A stretch of DNA of 64,000 bases, from contig NZ_JAFFJX010000004.1 of NCBI RefSeq assembly GCF_016924755.1, positions 460,874 to 524,873 of the forward strand. Reading direction: 5' to 3'. Shown here piece after piece: positions 7,228 to 16,300 of the stretch (positions are counted from its first letter, which is position 1; the number at the start of each line of letters is the position of its first letter). This stretch comes from Longitalea arenae (lineage in GTDB: Bacteria; Bacteroidota; Bacteroidia; Chitinophagales; Chitinophagaceae). The translations under genes were made by a program, and so were the position numbers. The notes beneath the pieces are model-generated. The model was given only the letters and a program-made list of their open reading frames with translations. It was not told the origin of the DNA and ran no database searches.

Positions 7228-9711
7228 TTAAAACCTGGCTACCAGCTTCAGGTTCAGCAAACGGGGCGTAAGCCGGTTCGGCATGGCAAAAACAGTGTTG
7301 GAAAAATCCTTGATCAGCATGTAGGAGATCGTATTGTCACGGTCGATCAGGTTGAACACTTCGAGCGTAGCCCAAATGTTCTCGAAATTGCGGAAGGGAC
7401 TGTGACTGCGGCGGTTGCTTTTTTCGCTATCCAGCAGCAGGGCGCTGAAACCAATGTCGATGCGAATATAAGGATCGATGATCAGTGCATTGCGGTATTT
7501 AACACTATTGGGAATATTGTAAGGCAGGTTGCTTCCGTACAGGAAATTGAGATATACTTTTAAGTTCTTGTTGGTGCTGAGATAATCCTGCAGGAACATG
7601 CCAAAGGTAAGGAACCGGTCTGAGGGCCGGCGTAACCAACTCGCTTCCTGTAAGGAGCTATCGATCACTTTGCCCACCGAATCGAGGGTATAATCAAAAT
7701 ACGTATCTCCTTTCAGGTTCTCGCGGGTACGCATAAAACCCAGGCTTACCCAGCTTTCTGCATCTTTCACCAATTCACCAAATAAACGGGTTTCGAAACC
7801 GGCCGCATAGGCTTTAGCGCGGTTCTCGCCAAAATAACGCAAGCGAACATTGTCAATATCATACGGAACAACATCCCACATGTTCTTATAATAAGCTTCG
7901 GTAGTTAATCGGAAAGGCCGGTTGCCCGAGCGGAAATTATAATCGAAGCCGGCTGTTACCTGCCAGCTTTTTTGCGCCTTCAGGTCCTTGTTCACGGATC
8001 CGTCATAACGGCGTAATTCACGGTAGAATGGGGGCTGGTTGTAAATACCTGCGGCTCCGCGGAAAATGATATCCCGCTTCCAGTGCGCCGGCTTCCATGA
8101 AAAGCCAACCCGCGGCGAGATCAATAGTTCGTTATTGAGGTCATTGTAGTTATACCGTACACCGGCCTGCAATACGACACCCATTGAATCGTGCAGAATG
8201 ATATTATCCTGAATATAACCCGTGAGCCGGGTTATGGTTATATCTGCTTTTGAATTAAGCACCTTACTCATTATAAGGTTATTGGGATCATGGGGCAGAC
8301 TATAACCGGCCGAATCCTGGTATTCCCACTCGTGCAGTTTATCGCTAATGGTTTGCCTTTCGGCGCTTTGTCCCCATTGCAAATAATGTTTGCCCTTATC
8401 GAGCATGCCTTTATGTGAGGCATTCCATACCTGAATATTGAGTTTGTTACGCGCATAGGTTTGATATAAGCCGGCGCCCAGTGGATTATTGATCAATCCA
8501 AAATCGGGTTTGCTTTTATCGAATTCCCGTTCGCCAAAAATATATGCGCCGGTAATGTCTAGACCTTCCCTTTCGTCATTCTCAAAACGGCTCAGCATCC
8601 ATTTCAGGCGCAGGTTCTTTTTGGGCTGTTGGGTCAATGACAAACCCACCATATTGGTGCGGTAGCGGTCTTCTTCGCGGCCATCGAAATAAATATCCAG
8701 TCCCAGATTGGCGCTGAAATACGGGGAAAATACAGAGGAAGTAAGCTGGCTGTATTCTGGGATCAGCGTGAATTTGGTTTGGGAAATATTGCCCAGCAGT
8801 TCGAGGCTGTTCTTCGCATTGATCTGGTACGTCAACAGGGCCTGCAAGTCGGAAGATGATGGTACATAATTACCCTGGGTTTCCTGGCTTTTCAGCAGAT
8901 TGCGGTTACTGCGGTTACGTACTCCTACCAGGTAGCTGAATTTATTGTTCTTTGTGATCCCTTCGAGATGCAGCCCCTGCTCGAGCAAGCTCACATAAGC
9001 AGAGCCGCCAAATTGCCGCGGCTTTTTATATTGAATGTCCAGGACCGAAGACATTTTATCACCGTACCTGGCCTGGAAGCCGCCGTTGTAAAAGCTTACA
9101 TTGCGTGCCAGCTCAGGATTTATGAAGCTCAATCCCTCCTGTTGCCCGCTGCGTACGAGGTATGGACGGAACACTTCGAAATCATTTACATAGATCAGGT
9201 TCTCATCGTAATTACCGCCGCGTACAGAATACTGTGAGGTTAATTCATTATTGGAACCTACAAATACTTTTATGAGGCTTTCTATGCCACCGGTGGGCGA
9301 AGGTATGTTGATGGCATTTTTCGGATTGATGACCACCAGGCCGGCCTCGCGCCGCTGCCGCTGGTCGGTAATTACCACGGGTTCCAGTTCGCGGCTGCCC
9401 CTTTCAAGCCGCACCACCACGTGTTCCTCTTCCTGTTCATTCAGCAGAAAATTACGTTGCTCGGTTTTGTAACCCGTATAACTGAATACAATGGCGAAGG
9501 CTTTATCGGCCGGAACCTGTAACCTGAACGTCCCGGAATCGGAAGTGGAAACACCTTTCAACCGGCCTAAGATCACAACCGACACATTCGCCAGGGCTTG
9601 CTCATTTTCACCGACTACACGGCCCGATACCCAGGCCGACTTTTTTTGGGCTATCAGGGTACCGGAAAAACACACTGCGAAACATAACAGTAGAAAAGGG
9701 ACAAATTTCAC
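7228..9711 (-). CDS. TonB-dependent outer membrane receptor with carboxypeptidase-regulatory-like domain
   Basis: An outer membrane active transporter of 827 residues powered by TonB-ExbBD. A signal peptide (about 1-21, ending LIAQ) precedes a carboxypeptidase-regulatory-like domain (about 27-105, VSGRVVGENEQALANVSV through VFSYTGYKTEQRNF). The plug follows (SVRGGNYDENLIYVNDFEVF, then SFINPELARNVSFYNGGF) and a long beta barrel ends in LNLKLVARF with a terminal Phe, typical of outer membrane proteins. The substrate cannot be told: there is no adjacent SusD gene, which argues against a classical polysaccharide system. It is apparently monocistronic. Confidence 0.9.
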   Translation of the reverse strand: MKFVPFLLLCFAVCFSGTLIAQKKSAWVSGRVVGENEQALANVSVVILGRLKGVSTSDSGTFRLQVPADKAFAIVFSYTGYKTEQRNFLLNEQEEEHVVVRLERGSRELEPVVITDQRQRREAGLVVINPKNAINIPSPTGGIESLIKVFVGSNNELTSQYSVRGGNYDENLIYVNDFEVFRPYLVRSGQQEGLSFINPELARNVSFYNGGFQARYGDKMSSVLDIQYKKPRQFGGSAYVSLLEQGLHLEGITKNNKFSYLVGVRNRSNRNLLKSQETQGNYVPSSSDLQALLTYQINAKNSLELLGNISQTKFTLIPEYSQLTSSVFSPYFSANLGLDIYFDGREEDRYRTNMVGLSLTQQPKKNLRLKWMLSRFENDEREGLDITGAYIFGEREFDKSKPDFGLINNPLGAGLYQTYARNKLNIQVWNASHKGMLDKGKHYLQWGQSAERQTISDKLHEWEYQDSAGYSLPHDPNNLIMSKVLNSKADITITRLTGYIQDNIILHDSMGVVLQAGVRYNYNDLNNELLISPRVGFSWKPAHWKRDIIFRGAAGIYNQPPFYRELRRYDGSVNKDLKAQKSWQVTAGFDYNFRSGNRPFRLTTEAYYKNMWDVVPYDIDNVRLRYFGENRAKAYAAGFETRLFGELVKDAESWVSLGFMRTRENLKGDTYFDYTLDSVGKVIDSSLQEASWLRRPSDRFLTFGMFLQDYLSTNKNLKVYLNFLYGSNLPYNIPNSVKYRNALIIDPYIRIDIGFSALLLDSEKSNRRSHSPFRNFENIWATLEVFNLIDRDNTISYMLIKDFSNTVFAMPNRLTPRLLNLKLVARF

Positions 9712-10563
9712 CCGGGTTTGTTTTAATTGCCGTCGAAATTAATTGAAATTGATGTCATTGCAAAACGCTGGTAAAGGCTTAACGCTTAGGGCAGAGCGCC
9801 GGCGGCGGAAGGTGGAAAGCTGAAGGCTGATGGTGGAAGGCTGAAGGGTAAGGCGCATCCAAACCCGGGTGCCTGTAGCGCATGGCGCCTAACCCGAATG
9901 AGCGTTATGCTTTTAGCGATTAGTATGGGTGCAAAGCGCCTAACCCGATCGAGCGTTAAGCGTTTAACGATAAGCGGCTATCCCGAGAAGCGCCTTACCA
10001 GAATGAGCGTTACGCTTTTAGCGATTAAGGTTAAGCATAACGTGTATTACTAACGCTACTCCACACTTGAAAATGATCAAGTTGAACATAAGTGGGTAAG
10101 TACTTGTATGTAGGCACTTTAACTGTGAAACCTATTCCTGGAAAATCATTCCCTGACATGGACATTGGCCCTTTTTGGCACTGACCTAAACATCTGATTA
10201 TTAACAATATATTTTTTGGCACCCGGTTGGAAATCACTATACCAACAACGCAATCAGCGAAGAAGCGGCACAGATGCGGAGAAAGCAGGGAAACGAAGAA
10301 CATGGAGCAGGAAGCTGATTGCCAACCAGGGCGCGAAACCCTAACACAGATTGTAACTACATCAACATATTTACTTGGAAGGCGTGTTTTGTACAGGGGC
10401 TGATTTTCTAATCGGCCCATTTTTTTGTGCCTACCTGTAAAAGCCAGGCTGGCAAAGCCCTCTAAATATTATATTGCAAGATATATCCGGCCTGCCCATT
10501 CACCCATTCCCGTAGGATCATTTTCTTTTCACTCCATTACCAACACTAAACAAAAATTAACCA
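9712..10563. other. 850-bp gene-free region with repeats
   Basis: No gene is supported. The stretch has a purine-rich word repeat (GGTGGAAGGCTGAAGG variants) near 9806-9850, then three copies of a 38-bp unit at 9885-10027. The open frame on the minus strand at 10031-10420 has no recognisable domain, biased Cys/Ser/Arg composition and no plausible start context, so I do not call it. Confidence 0.6.
9885..10027. repeat. Three copies of a 38-bp intergenic unit
   Basis: Units at 9885-9922, 9936-9973 and 9990-10027 share GCGCCTAACCCGAATGAGCG followed by TTAYGCTTTTAGCGATTA, separated by 13-16 bp unlike spacers. The core GAGCGTTAAGCGTTTAACG is partly palindromic, and a related run (GCGTTAAGCGTTAAAC) lies at 30855-30870 in the spacer before glmS. 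Confidence 0.75.
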
Positions 10564-10920
10564 ATGAGCAATCCTGTATTTCAGTTCGTATCGCCCGAGA
10601 TCCTGGCCAAGCTGGCCAACATCAAACCGTATGTGATCGTTGTATTAACAAAAGGAGAGAACTATGGACTAAGCGATTCTCCGCGGATCATTCAAAGCGA
10701 GCACCTGCCCTATATCTTTCAACAAAGGCGCGATAACCACATGGTATTGACCATGCCCATCATGGACAATGATACCAAACTGGCTGCGGTGGCTGTGTAC
10801 AATACTACTGATAAAGAAGAAGTGAAAAATTTGATGGAAAAAGATCCGGCCATCATGGCTGGTGTGTTTGATTACGAAATTGTGACCGGCATGGGCCTAC
10901 CAGGTGATAAACTGCCGTAA
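10564..10920 (+). CDS. YciI-like small protein
   Basis: A 118-residue cytoplasmic protein. The order is an N-terminal helix SPEILAKLANIKPYVIVVLTKG, a central HMVLTMPIMDNDTKLAAVAVYNTTDKEEVKNLMEKDPAIMAGVFDYEIV, and a short tail. The DKEEVKNLMEKDPAIMAGVFDYEI part matches the pattern of YciI/EthD-like alpha-beta barrels, in which a D-P-x-x-x-A-G segment follows a helix. The usual N-terminal catalytic His/Asp of YciI is not obvious. The biochemical role is unknown. A strong hairpin terminator follows. Confidence 0.7.
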   Translation: MSNPVFQFVSPEILAKLANIKPYVIVVLTKGENYGLSDSPRIIQSEHLPYIFQQRRDNHMVLTMPIMDNDTKLAAVAVYNTTDKEEVKNLMEKDPAIMAGVFDYEIVTGMGLPGDKLP

Positions 10921-10966
10921 GCAAAATAGCAAATGGCTTATATGCTTATTTAATTCAGCTAATAAT

Positions 10967-11013
10967 AAAGCTTCAAGTTAAAGCTGCCAGGCAGCCTTCG
11001 ACTTGAAGCTTTT
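10967..11013 (+). terminator. Long hairpin terminator after the YciI-like gene
   Basis: AAAGCTTCAAGT at 10967-10978 pairs with ACTTGAAGCTTT at 11001-11012, with a nested GCTGCC-A-GGCAGC stem inside. Four T follow before the next purine. Confidence 0.75.
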
Positions 11014-11123
11014 GATATATGTTTATTACTGCTTTACCTTCAAAAAACCGGTGGATTAGGAGGGTACCTTTTCAAACGCGGCTATGATAATCCGCCGGTT
11101 AACGGAAACGGAACGAACTTCTA

Positions 11124-11516
11124 TCACAAGTTTAATTCAAAGGTTCTCTGGATCCACCCTGTGGTAAATCCTACAACAACCAGTACAACAACTATCAATA
11201 ACAAAATGGCCCATGCCGGCATTCCCCGGCGATGCATACCCGCACGCCTTGTGGTAGCATCGCGACGAACGGTATTGTCACGGCGGACGGTATTATCACG
11301 TGTGATGGTATTGTCATCGCGATAACCGTTACGGTCTGTTACCAATTCGTTTTGTGTTACCACTCTTGCTTTTATAACATATCCGGCGTAGCGGCTGCTA
11401 AATGAATCCACTTCAGCCTGATTATTTACCATTTGTTCTGCCACAAATAATTCGCCGTTAGCAGATGGCTGAAAGGCCTGTATCACTACCGGGAATTCTC
11501 TTTCGTTAATTACCAT
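11124..11516 (-). CDS. Small tail-anchored membrane protein with Asp/Arg repeats
   Basis: No family recognised. In 130 residues there is an N-terminal soluble part (1-60), a charged repeat RDDNTITRDNTVRRDNTVRRD at about 66-86 made of RDNT(V/I)R units, a Met/Arg-rich hinge, one strong transmembrane helix at about 101-121 (AWAILLLIVVVLVVVGF) and a short tail. This is the layout of a C-terminally anchored protein with its bulk in the cytoplasm. The repeats are also visible in DNA as GACGGTATT/GTCACGG units near 11260-11320. Confidence 0.6.
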   Translation of the reverse strand: MVINEREFPVVIQAFQPSANGELFVAEQMVNNQAEVDSFSSRYAGYVIKARVVTQNELVTDRNGYRDDNTITRDNTVRRDNTVRRDATTRRAGMHRRGMPAWAILLLIVVVLVVVGFTTGWIQRTFELNL

Positions 11517-11621
11517 AACAAAAAAATTTGTTTTCAGAATTAATAATGCAAAACCATTGCCATAACTACCTTCTGAGTATCGGATTGAATTCTAACGCTA
11601 TCGAAAGCTGAGGAATTCTTT

Positions 11622-12212
11622 TCACATAGTCCCTGCGATCTTCTTCTTCCTGACGCTTGCTTTTTTCCGGTTTGTTGCTGTAGCGCGTTTCGCGGGCGCT
11701 TTTTTAGGTGCAGGGATCGCTTTGGTGGCTGGCGCTTCATTGAGGTTTTCCGGTGCTTTTTCCAATTGTACGATCATATCCTTCAACATTTTTATCAGCC
11801 GTTTGCGCTGTGTTTTTTCGCTCACATTCCATTTGTCTTTTTCGGCCCTTCTATGTGCAAGTTTATACTTGAGGCCGGTGAGGGCAGTCGTATAGTCGTT
11901 CGCATTTAATTTCCTAACGTGCTGATGGGCCAGTATATACCAGTGGTATTCAGTTCCTACGGGAACGCCCGACCCTTCCGGCGCTCTGCCCGCCCTGCGT
12001 TTGGTTACGGCATAACTGATGGTCCACAGGTCAGGTGTCACTTTGGTCTCTTTCCATTCGCCTTTGTCGTAATACCATTTATGGCTACGGCCTATTTTCA
12101 TACCCGTATACACCTGTCCTTCAAACTCCTTGAACTGGTTATATGTTTTGGAAAGATCCTTATCTGCTTCCTTTTGCGAGCTCTTCTTCGACTTTCCTGT
12201 TGATGTTGCCAT
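11622..12212 (-). CDS. Hypothetical protein with Lys/Ala/Pro-rich histone-like tail
   Basis: Unrecognised. From ATG 12212 (MATSTGKSKKSSQ) it has 196 residues; an upstream in-frame ATG would add 15 poorly fitting residues. The central region (QFKEFEGQVYTGMKIGRSHKWYYDKGEW, TISYAVTKRRAGRAPEGSGVP, YHWYILAHQHVRKL) looks globular and aromatic-rich. The C-terminal 35 residues are Lys/Ala/Pro repeats (APKKAPAKRA, KKASVRKKK) like those of nucleic-acid-binding tails. DNA or RNA binding is an inference from the tail only. Confidence 0.6.
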   Translation of the reverse strand: MATSTGKSKKSSQKEADKDLSKTYNQFKEFEGQVYTGMKIGRSHKWYYDKGEWKETKVTPDLWTISYAVTKRRAGRAPEGSGVPVGTEYHWYILAHQHVRKLNANDYTTALTGLKYKLAHRRAEKDKWNVSEKTQRKRLIKMLKDMIVQLEKAPENLNEAPATKAIPAPKKAPAKRATATNRKKASVRKKKIAGTM

Positions 12213-12319
12213 ATTCAAACTGTTTCTGTTACTTATGCAAAAAATGCCACCGTGCAATCGCTTCTATAAAACAGCTTGTTATGTAGATTTTTTTGCTCAG
12301 GAACGCCACCGGGGGCCGC

Positions 12320-13402
12320 TTACAAAGGCCAGCGAACAACTTGTCTTTCTTTGGAGGAGCGATACAATGCATTAAAGAGTTCTACTGTTTTTCGTCCGTC
12401 TTTGGCTGTGACCAGGGGCTGGCGGTTTTCGGCTACTGCTTTAATGAAGTCGCTGTTCTGCTGACGCACATAATATTCAACCGGATCAACGGCATTGAAC
12501 TCCGCCCTGTCTGCATCATGAAAGGCCTGCAATGCATGTTCTTCGCCGGGGATCGTCCAGATATCGTTCAACGGTGGTTCCAATACGGTTGACCTGCCGG
12601 GCAGGAACATAGCGCCGCCATCTGTTTGCACACCGGCCGAAGCACCGTTAGATCCATGGATATGCACTTTGCCATAGATGCCTGGTTTTTGAGCATTGCT
12701 TACCACGATATTCGCTACAGCGCCATTCTTAAAGCGGATAACAGCAACCGCAGTGTCTTCCACCTCGATGTATGGATGGTTGATATTCTGCCAAACACCA
12801 TAGAGCTCTTCCATTTCGCTGCCCATATACCATTGGAGCAGGTCGAGCTGATGGGGCGCCTGGTTCACCAACACGCCGCCGCCTTCTTTATCCCAGCTGC
12901 CCCGCCAGGGATCGCTGTTGTAATATTTTTCATCGCGCCAGCCATACATCACTACAGTACCCAGCATGGGTGTACCCAGTTTACCATCATCAATGGCCTG
13001 TTTTATCCGGCTGCAGGCAGGATAGAAGCGGCGCTGGCTTACCATGCCTAACTGCCTGTTGTATTTGGCAGCGGCTTCTATCATGGCGTCGCAATCGGCC
13101 AGGGAAACAGCCAGCGGTTTTTCCGTGAGCACATGCGCCCCCTCTTGCATGGCGGTCACTGCGCCGGCACGGTGTGCAGGATGTGGTGTGCAGATAACGG
13201 CCACCTGCACCTGCTCCCGCCGGATCATCTCAGCTATATCTGTATAGGCCTTCACTCCAAAACGGGCCGCCGTTGCTGCCGCCTTTTCTTCACTGCGGCT
13301 TTGTACCGCCACCAATTCTGTTTCTTCAATATTCTTCAATGCCTGCGCATGCACCTGTGCCATTTTGCCACAACCGATTATTGCTGATCTAAGTTTCTTC
13401 AT
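12320..13402 (-). CDS. Gfo/Idh/MocA-family oxidoreductase
   Basis: A cytoplasmic NAD(P)-dependent dehydrogenase of 360 residues, probably acting on a sugar or cyclitol. The Rossmann domain begins AIIGCGKMAQVHAQAL (residues 7-22) and contains VAVICTPHPAH and the catalytic-lysine motif EKP at 94-96. The C-terminal beta sheet domain has GGGVLVNQAPHQLDLLQWYMG, where the Q-x-x-H-x-x-D residues are typical. The exact substrate cannot be read from the sequence. There is no signal peptide, unlike many Bacteroidota secreted members of the family. Confidence 0.9.
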   Translation of the reverse strand: MKKLRSAIIGCGKMAQVHAQALKNIEETELVAVQSRSEEKAAATAARFGVKAYTDIAEMIRREQVQVAVICTPHPAHRAGAVTAMQEGAHVLTEKPLAVSLADCDAMIEAAAKYNRQLGMVSQRRFYPACSRIKQAIDDGKLGTPMLGTVVMYGWRDEKYYNSDPWRGSWDKEGGGVLVNQAPHQLDLLQWYMGSEMEELYGVWQNINHPYIEVEDTAVAVIRFKNGAVANIVVSNAQKPGIYGKVHIHGSNGASAGVQTDGGAMFLPGRSTVLEPPLNDIWTIPGEEHALQAFHDADRAEFNAVDPVEYYVRQQNSDFIKAVAENRQPLVTAKDGRKTVELFNALYRSSKERQVVRWPL

Positions 13403-13429
13403 ATAATGTAGCTATCTTTTACTGTTCGT

Positions 13430-13544
13430 TTTTTAATCCCATGTGAAAGATTCCGCTGCAGGATTGGGGGATGTTGGGATCTATTTTGATTCAGAGATTG
13501 CAAATCTAAAAACCTCGAAATCTCAAAATCCAGAAATCGGAAAT
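13430..13544. repeat. GAAATC-word hairpin-forming spacer
   Basis: The left part carries GATTGGGGGATGTTGGGAT-type words and the right part (13516-13548) AAATCTCAAAATCCAGAAATC-type words, partly complementary to each other. The same words occur at 22165-22301 and 61841-61922. It lies between two minus-strand genes. Confidence 0.5.
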
Positions 13545-14291
13545 CTACTTGGTTATCCTTCCTAATTTCAGGAACAAAGGGAAATAGAAGTTGCTGGTGA
13601 TTTTATCCGGCCATAATTGCGCAAGAGCTACTGCCAGTTTATCGACCGGATTATAGCCATTCGCTTTAATAAAATGCTGTACGCTTGACCAGGTATTCAG
13701 GTATCCGACAAGTTGCTGCTGCGTCCATCGCACCTGTATTTGAAACTCTTTGGAAGGCAGCGGTTCATAGGGAAAAGGCACTGTCGTGTAATGATCATCG
13801 ATGTAAGTCCTTTCCTTATCCCAGTAGGCGCCTACTTTTTCGCGGTAAAATGAGTTGATCATTGTATTGAGCCCCTCGTTTTCGCTAACCACCAGGCTAT
13901 AACCCCAGACCGCGATCACAGCGCCCGGCCGGGCTACCCTTCTGACTTCCCGGCCAAATTCTTCAAAGCGGAACCAGTGGTAAGCCTGCGCCACCGTAAT
14001 GCAATCAAAACTATTGTCGGCAAAAGGAGTTTTTTCTGCAGAGCTAACTGAATAGGTGATCTTTTCATGGCGCTGCGCCTGTTGTAATTGCTTTTCGCTG
14101 ATATCGGTAGCCAGCACCTGCCCGAAGTGCCCCGCCAGTTCAACAGCTGCCTGGCCATTGCCGGTGGCACAGTCCCAGGCCCTTTGCTTTTCCTTCACGT
14201 GCTGCACAATATATTCATACAATTCACGCGGATAACCCGGGCGGTATTGAGCATAAAGCGAAGCCTGGTTGCTGAAAAGGTCTTTGGCCAT
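13545..14291 (-). CDS. Class I SAM-dependent methyltransferase
   Basis: 248 residues of a type 11-like methyltransferase. Motif I DCATGNGQAAVELA (about 40-53) binds S-adenosylmethionine, the next strand gives LATDISEKQL, motif post-II FDCITVAQAYHWF resembles small-molecule methyltransferases, and RRVARPGAVIAVWGY is motif III. The AQAYHWF pattern is shared with ubiquinone/TAM-like enzymes but the acceptor is unknown. The start lies 5 bp after the rpe stop on the same strand, so the two are cotranscribed. Confidence 0.9.
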   Translation of the reverse strand: MAKDLFSNQASLYAQYRPGYPRELYEYIVQHVKEKQRAWDCATGNGQAAVELAGHFGQVLATDISEKQLQQAQRHEKITYSVSSAEKTPFADNSFDCITVAQAYHWFRFEEFGREVRRVARPGAVIAVWGYSLVVSENEGLNTMINSFYREKVGAYWDKERTYIDDHYTTVPFPYEPLPSKEFQIQVRWTQQQLVGYLNTWSSVQHFIKANGYNPVDKLAVALAQLWPDKITSNFYFPLFLKLGRITK

Positions 14292-14296
14292 AGCTG

Positions 14297-14947
14297 TCAG
14301 TTAATTTTTTTCAACTGCGCAATTGTGTCTTTAGGATCTTTGGACTTAAATACGGTATTGCCTGCTACCAGCACATGGGCACCTGCCTTAATGATCTCAG
14401 GTGCATTCTGCAGGGTGACACCACCGTCGATCTCAATTTTTGTGGCAAGTCCCTTTTCGTCGATCATGCGGCGCAGGGTAGTTATTTTTTGCAGGGTTTG
14501 CTGAATGAACTTCTGCCCGCCAAAACCCGGGTTCACACTCATGATCAAGACCAGGTCAAGATCATGTAATACGTCTTTCAACAATTCAACCGGCGTGTGC
14601 GGATTCAATGCCACCCCCGCCTGCATACCCAGTGATCTTATCTGTTCAATATTCCGGTGTAAATGCGTACAGGCTTCCAGGTGTACGGTTATATGATCAG
14701 CACCAGCCTTTTTAAATTCTTCTACGTATTTTTCGGGCTCTACGATCATCAGGTGCACATCACATACTTTGGGTGTTGCCTTCCTGATAAAATCGATGAT
14801 CATGGGACCAAAGGTAATGTTGGGAACAAAACGGCCGTCCATTACATCGAGGTGGATCCAGTCGGCTTCACTTTCATTGATCATTTTGCAATCCGCTTCG
14901 AGGTTTAAAAAATTAGCCGATAAAAAAGAAGGTGCTACTATCGCCAT
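14297..14947 (-). CDS. rpe: Ribulose-phosphate 3-epimerase
   Basis: It interconverts ribulose 5-phosphate and xylulose 5-phosphate in the pentose phosphate pathway. The 216-residue TIM barrel shows APSFLSANFLNL, HLDVMDGRFVPNITFG (catalytic Asp and metal ligands), DVHLMIVEP, LVLIMSVNPGFGGQKF, KIEIDGGV (second Asp) and GAHVLVAGNTVF, all in order. The start is ATG 14947. It heads the rpe-methyltransferase pair. Confidence 0.96.
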   Translation of the reverse strand: MAIVAPSFLSANFLNLEADCKMINESEADWIHLDVMDGRFVPNITFGPMIIDFIRKATPKVCDVHLMIVEPEKYVEEFKKAGADHITVHLEACTHLHRNIEQIRSLGMQAGVALNPHTPVELLKDVLHDLDLVLIMSVNPGFGGQKFIQQTLQKITTLRRMIDEKGLATKIEIDGGVTLQNAPEIIKAGAHVLVAGNTVFKSKDPKDTIAQLKKIN

Positions 14948-15022
14948 TCACTGTTTTTTTTAAAGTCAAGCAAATGTAACCAATATAACTTAGCAGGCCG
15001 GCGCTGTGAGGGCAGCCTTTTC

Positions 15023-15090
15023 GATCGTTAACTGTTAATCTATAACCCGTCAACTTGCTAACTGATCAACCGTCAACGGGTCAACTTATT
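15023..15090. repeat. GTCAAC/GTTAAC word repeat spacer
   Basis: Short words GTTAACTG, GTCAACTTGCTAACTG, GATCAACCGTCAACGGGTCAACT follow each other, giving several overlapping small dyads (GTTAAC, CCGTCAACGG). It sits just after the stop of the TPR lipoprotein gene and before rpe, where a terminator would be expected, but has no U tract. Confidence 0.5.
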
Positions 15091-15092
15091 AC

Positions 15093-16103
15093 CTATTTTT
15101 TCACTCTATTAATTCCTTCCCGGGCCTCTTCAAAATTCTTATCAATGGCCAAGGCCCGTTGGTAATTTACAAGCGCCAGGTCTTTTTTTCCCTGCACTTC
15201 ATAAATACGCGCCATCCAATACCAGGCATCCGGATTGGTATTGGCAACCGTAGCCGCCATGGTGAACACTTTAAGGGCGCTGTCGTATTTATTCAGCTCA
15301 TGCAGTACAATTCCTTTTTCAATATACGCATCGGCGAATTTCCAGTCGCGCGTAATGCATTCATTGAACATCGCCATGGCCTTGTCGTATTGTTTGGTAT
15401 CGGAATAGAAGCTGCCTTTCAGGTACAGCACATCGTTGATGATGCCCGTTGTATCCTTACGTATAAGGTCGTCGCAGATGGTAATTACCTTGGGATTGAG
15501 GGTAGCCGCATACAAACTTGCCAATGCCAACCCATTATAATTAATGGGCGCTACTTTGTACGATTGTTCAAAGGCCTGAATGGCCGCCGGCGTATCTTTT
15601 AACTGCGTGAGCAATACCCCTTTTTCATACCACACTTCAAAATTGAGCGAATCCTGTTTTGCCCATTCATCATATTGAGCAATGGCTTTTTGCGTTTCAC
15701 CAATTTGTGTATAGATCTCGCTTAAGCGCCGGTGCATGTCGGGATTGGCCGGCCATTTTACCAGACCTTCCTTTAACAAGCTGATCGCTTCTTCCGGCCG
15801 GTTCACCAGCATCAGGTTCGATACGTATTGCAAAGCCACATATTCATCCGGCTTCAGCTCCCATGCTTTTTTATAATCGGCCATGGCCAGTTCATGCTGG
15901 TCGTGCTGTGAAAGCAGGAGCGCTCTTTGTAAATACAGTTCCTGGTCTTGCGGAAATTTCCTGATACTGTCGGTCAATCCTGCATAGGGAGGTGAGCTTA
16001 ATACTTCTGTGGCCGATGGCTTGTTGTTACCGGAACTACAGCTGCACAACCAGGTCAGTAAACCAGCCAGTAAGAATCCCTGTATAGAGAAGCATTTTTT
16101 CAT
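15093..16103 (-). CDS. TPR-repeat lipoprotein
   Basis: From ATG 16103 it has 336 residues. The N-terminus MKKCFSIQGFLLAGLLTWLCSC is a lipoprotein signal with lipobox LCS-C, so the mature protein is lipid-anchored outside the inner membrane. Most of the rest consists of tetratricopeptide repeats (for example ALLLSQHDQHELAMADYKKA, RLSEIYTQIGETQKAIAQYD, VLYLKGSFYSDTKQYDKAM, ARIYEVQGKKDLALVNYQ), about seven to eight units. TPR proteins scaffold protein complexes. The partner is unknown. A longer frame upstream adds 23 residues without a signal and is rejected. Confidence 0.85.
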   Translation of the reverse strand: MKKCFSIQGFLLAGLLTWLCSCSSGNNKPSATEVLSSPPYAGLTDSIRKFPQDQELYLQRALLLSQHDQHELAMADYKKAWELKPDEYVALQYVSNLMLVNRPEEAISLLKEGLVKWPANPDMHRRLSEIYTQIGETQKAIAQYDEWAKQDSLNFEVWYEKGVLLTQLKDTPAAIQAFEQSYKVAPINYNGLALASLYAATLNPKVITICDDLIRKDTTGIINDVLYLKGSFYSDTKQYDKAMAMFNECITRDWKFADAYIEKGIVLHELNKYDSALKVFTMAATVANTNPDAWYWMARIYEVQGKKDLALVNYQRALAIDKNFEEAREGINRVKK

Positions 16104-16169
16104 CTGTGTTTTATATTTTTTTTCAAAGGCCGGCAAAAGCGCTTTACCCACATGTATGCCGATCAGGGA

Positions 16170-16177
16170 CAAAACTA
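16170..16177 (-). promoter_or_regulatory. Candidate -7 element for the TPR lipoprotein gene
   Basis: On the minus strand the octamer TAGTTTTG matches TAnnTTTG exactly, about 65 bp upstream of the chosen start at 16103. No clean TTTG is found 19-20 nt further upstream. Confidence 0.3.
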
Positions 16178-16300
16178 ACCGATTTTTATAAAGTACTTAT
16201 GACAATATTCTGACAGGCATACTATTTAACAAAATTAACTTCATTTTGCGGGCGTCTTTACCAGCCAACAGGTAATGAACGCTGATAAAATCAAAATAAC

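Noticed and set aside
6842..7231. 129-codon open frame on the plus strand
   Set aside because: It runs through the 11-bp repeat and into the antisense of the TonB receptor; composition is that of translated repeats.
10031..10420. 129-codon open frame on the minus strand
   Set aside because: No domain or signal, biased composition, no conserved start context, and it lies in repeat-rich spacer DNA.
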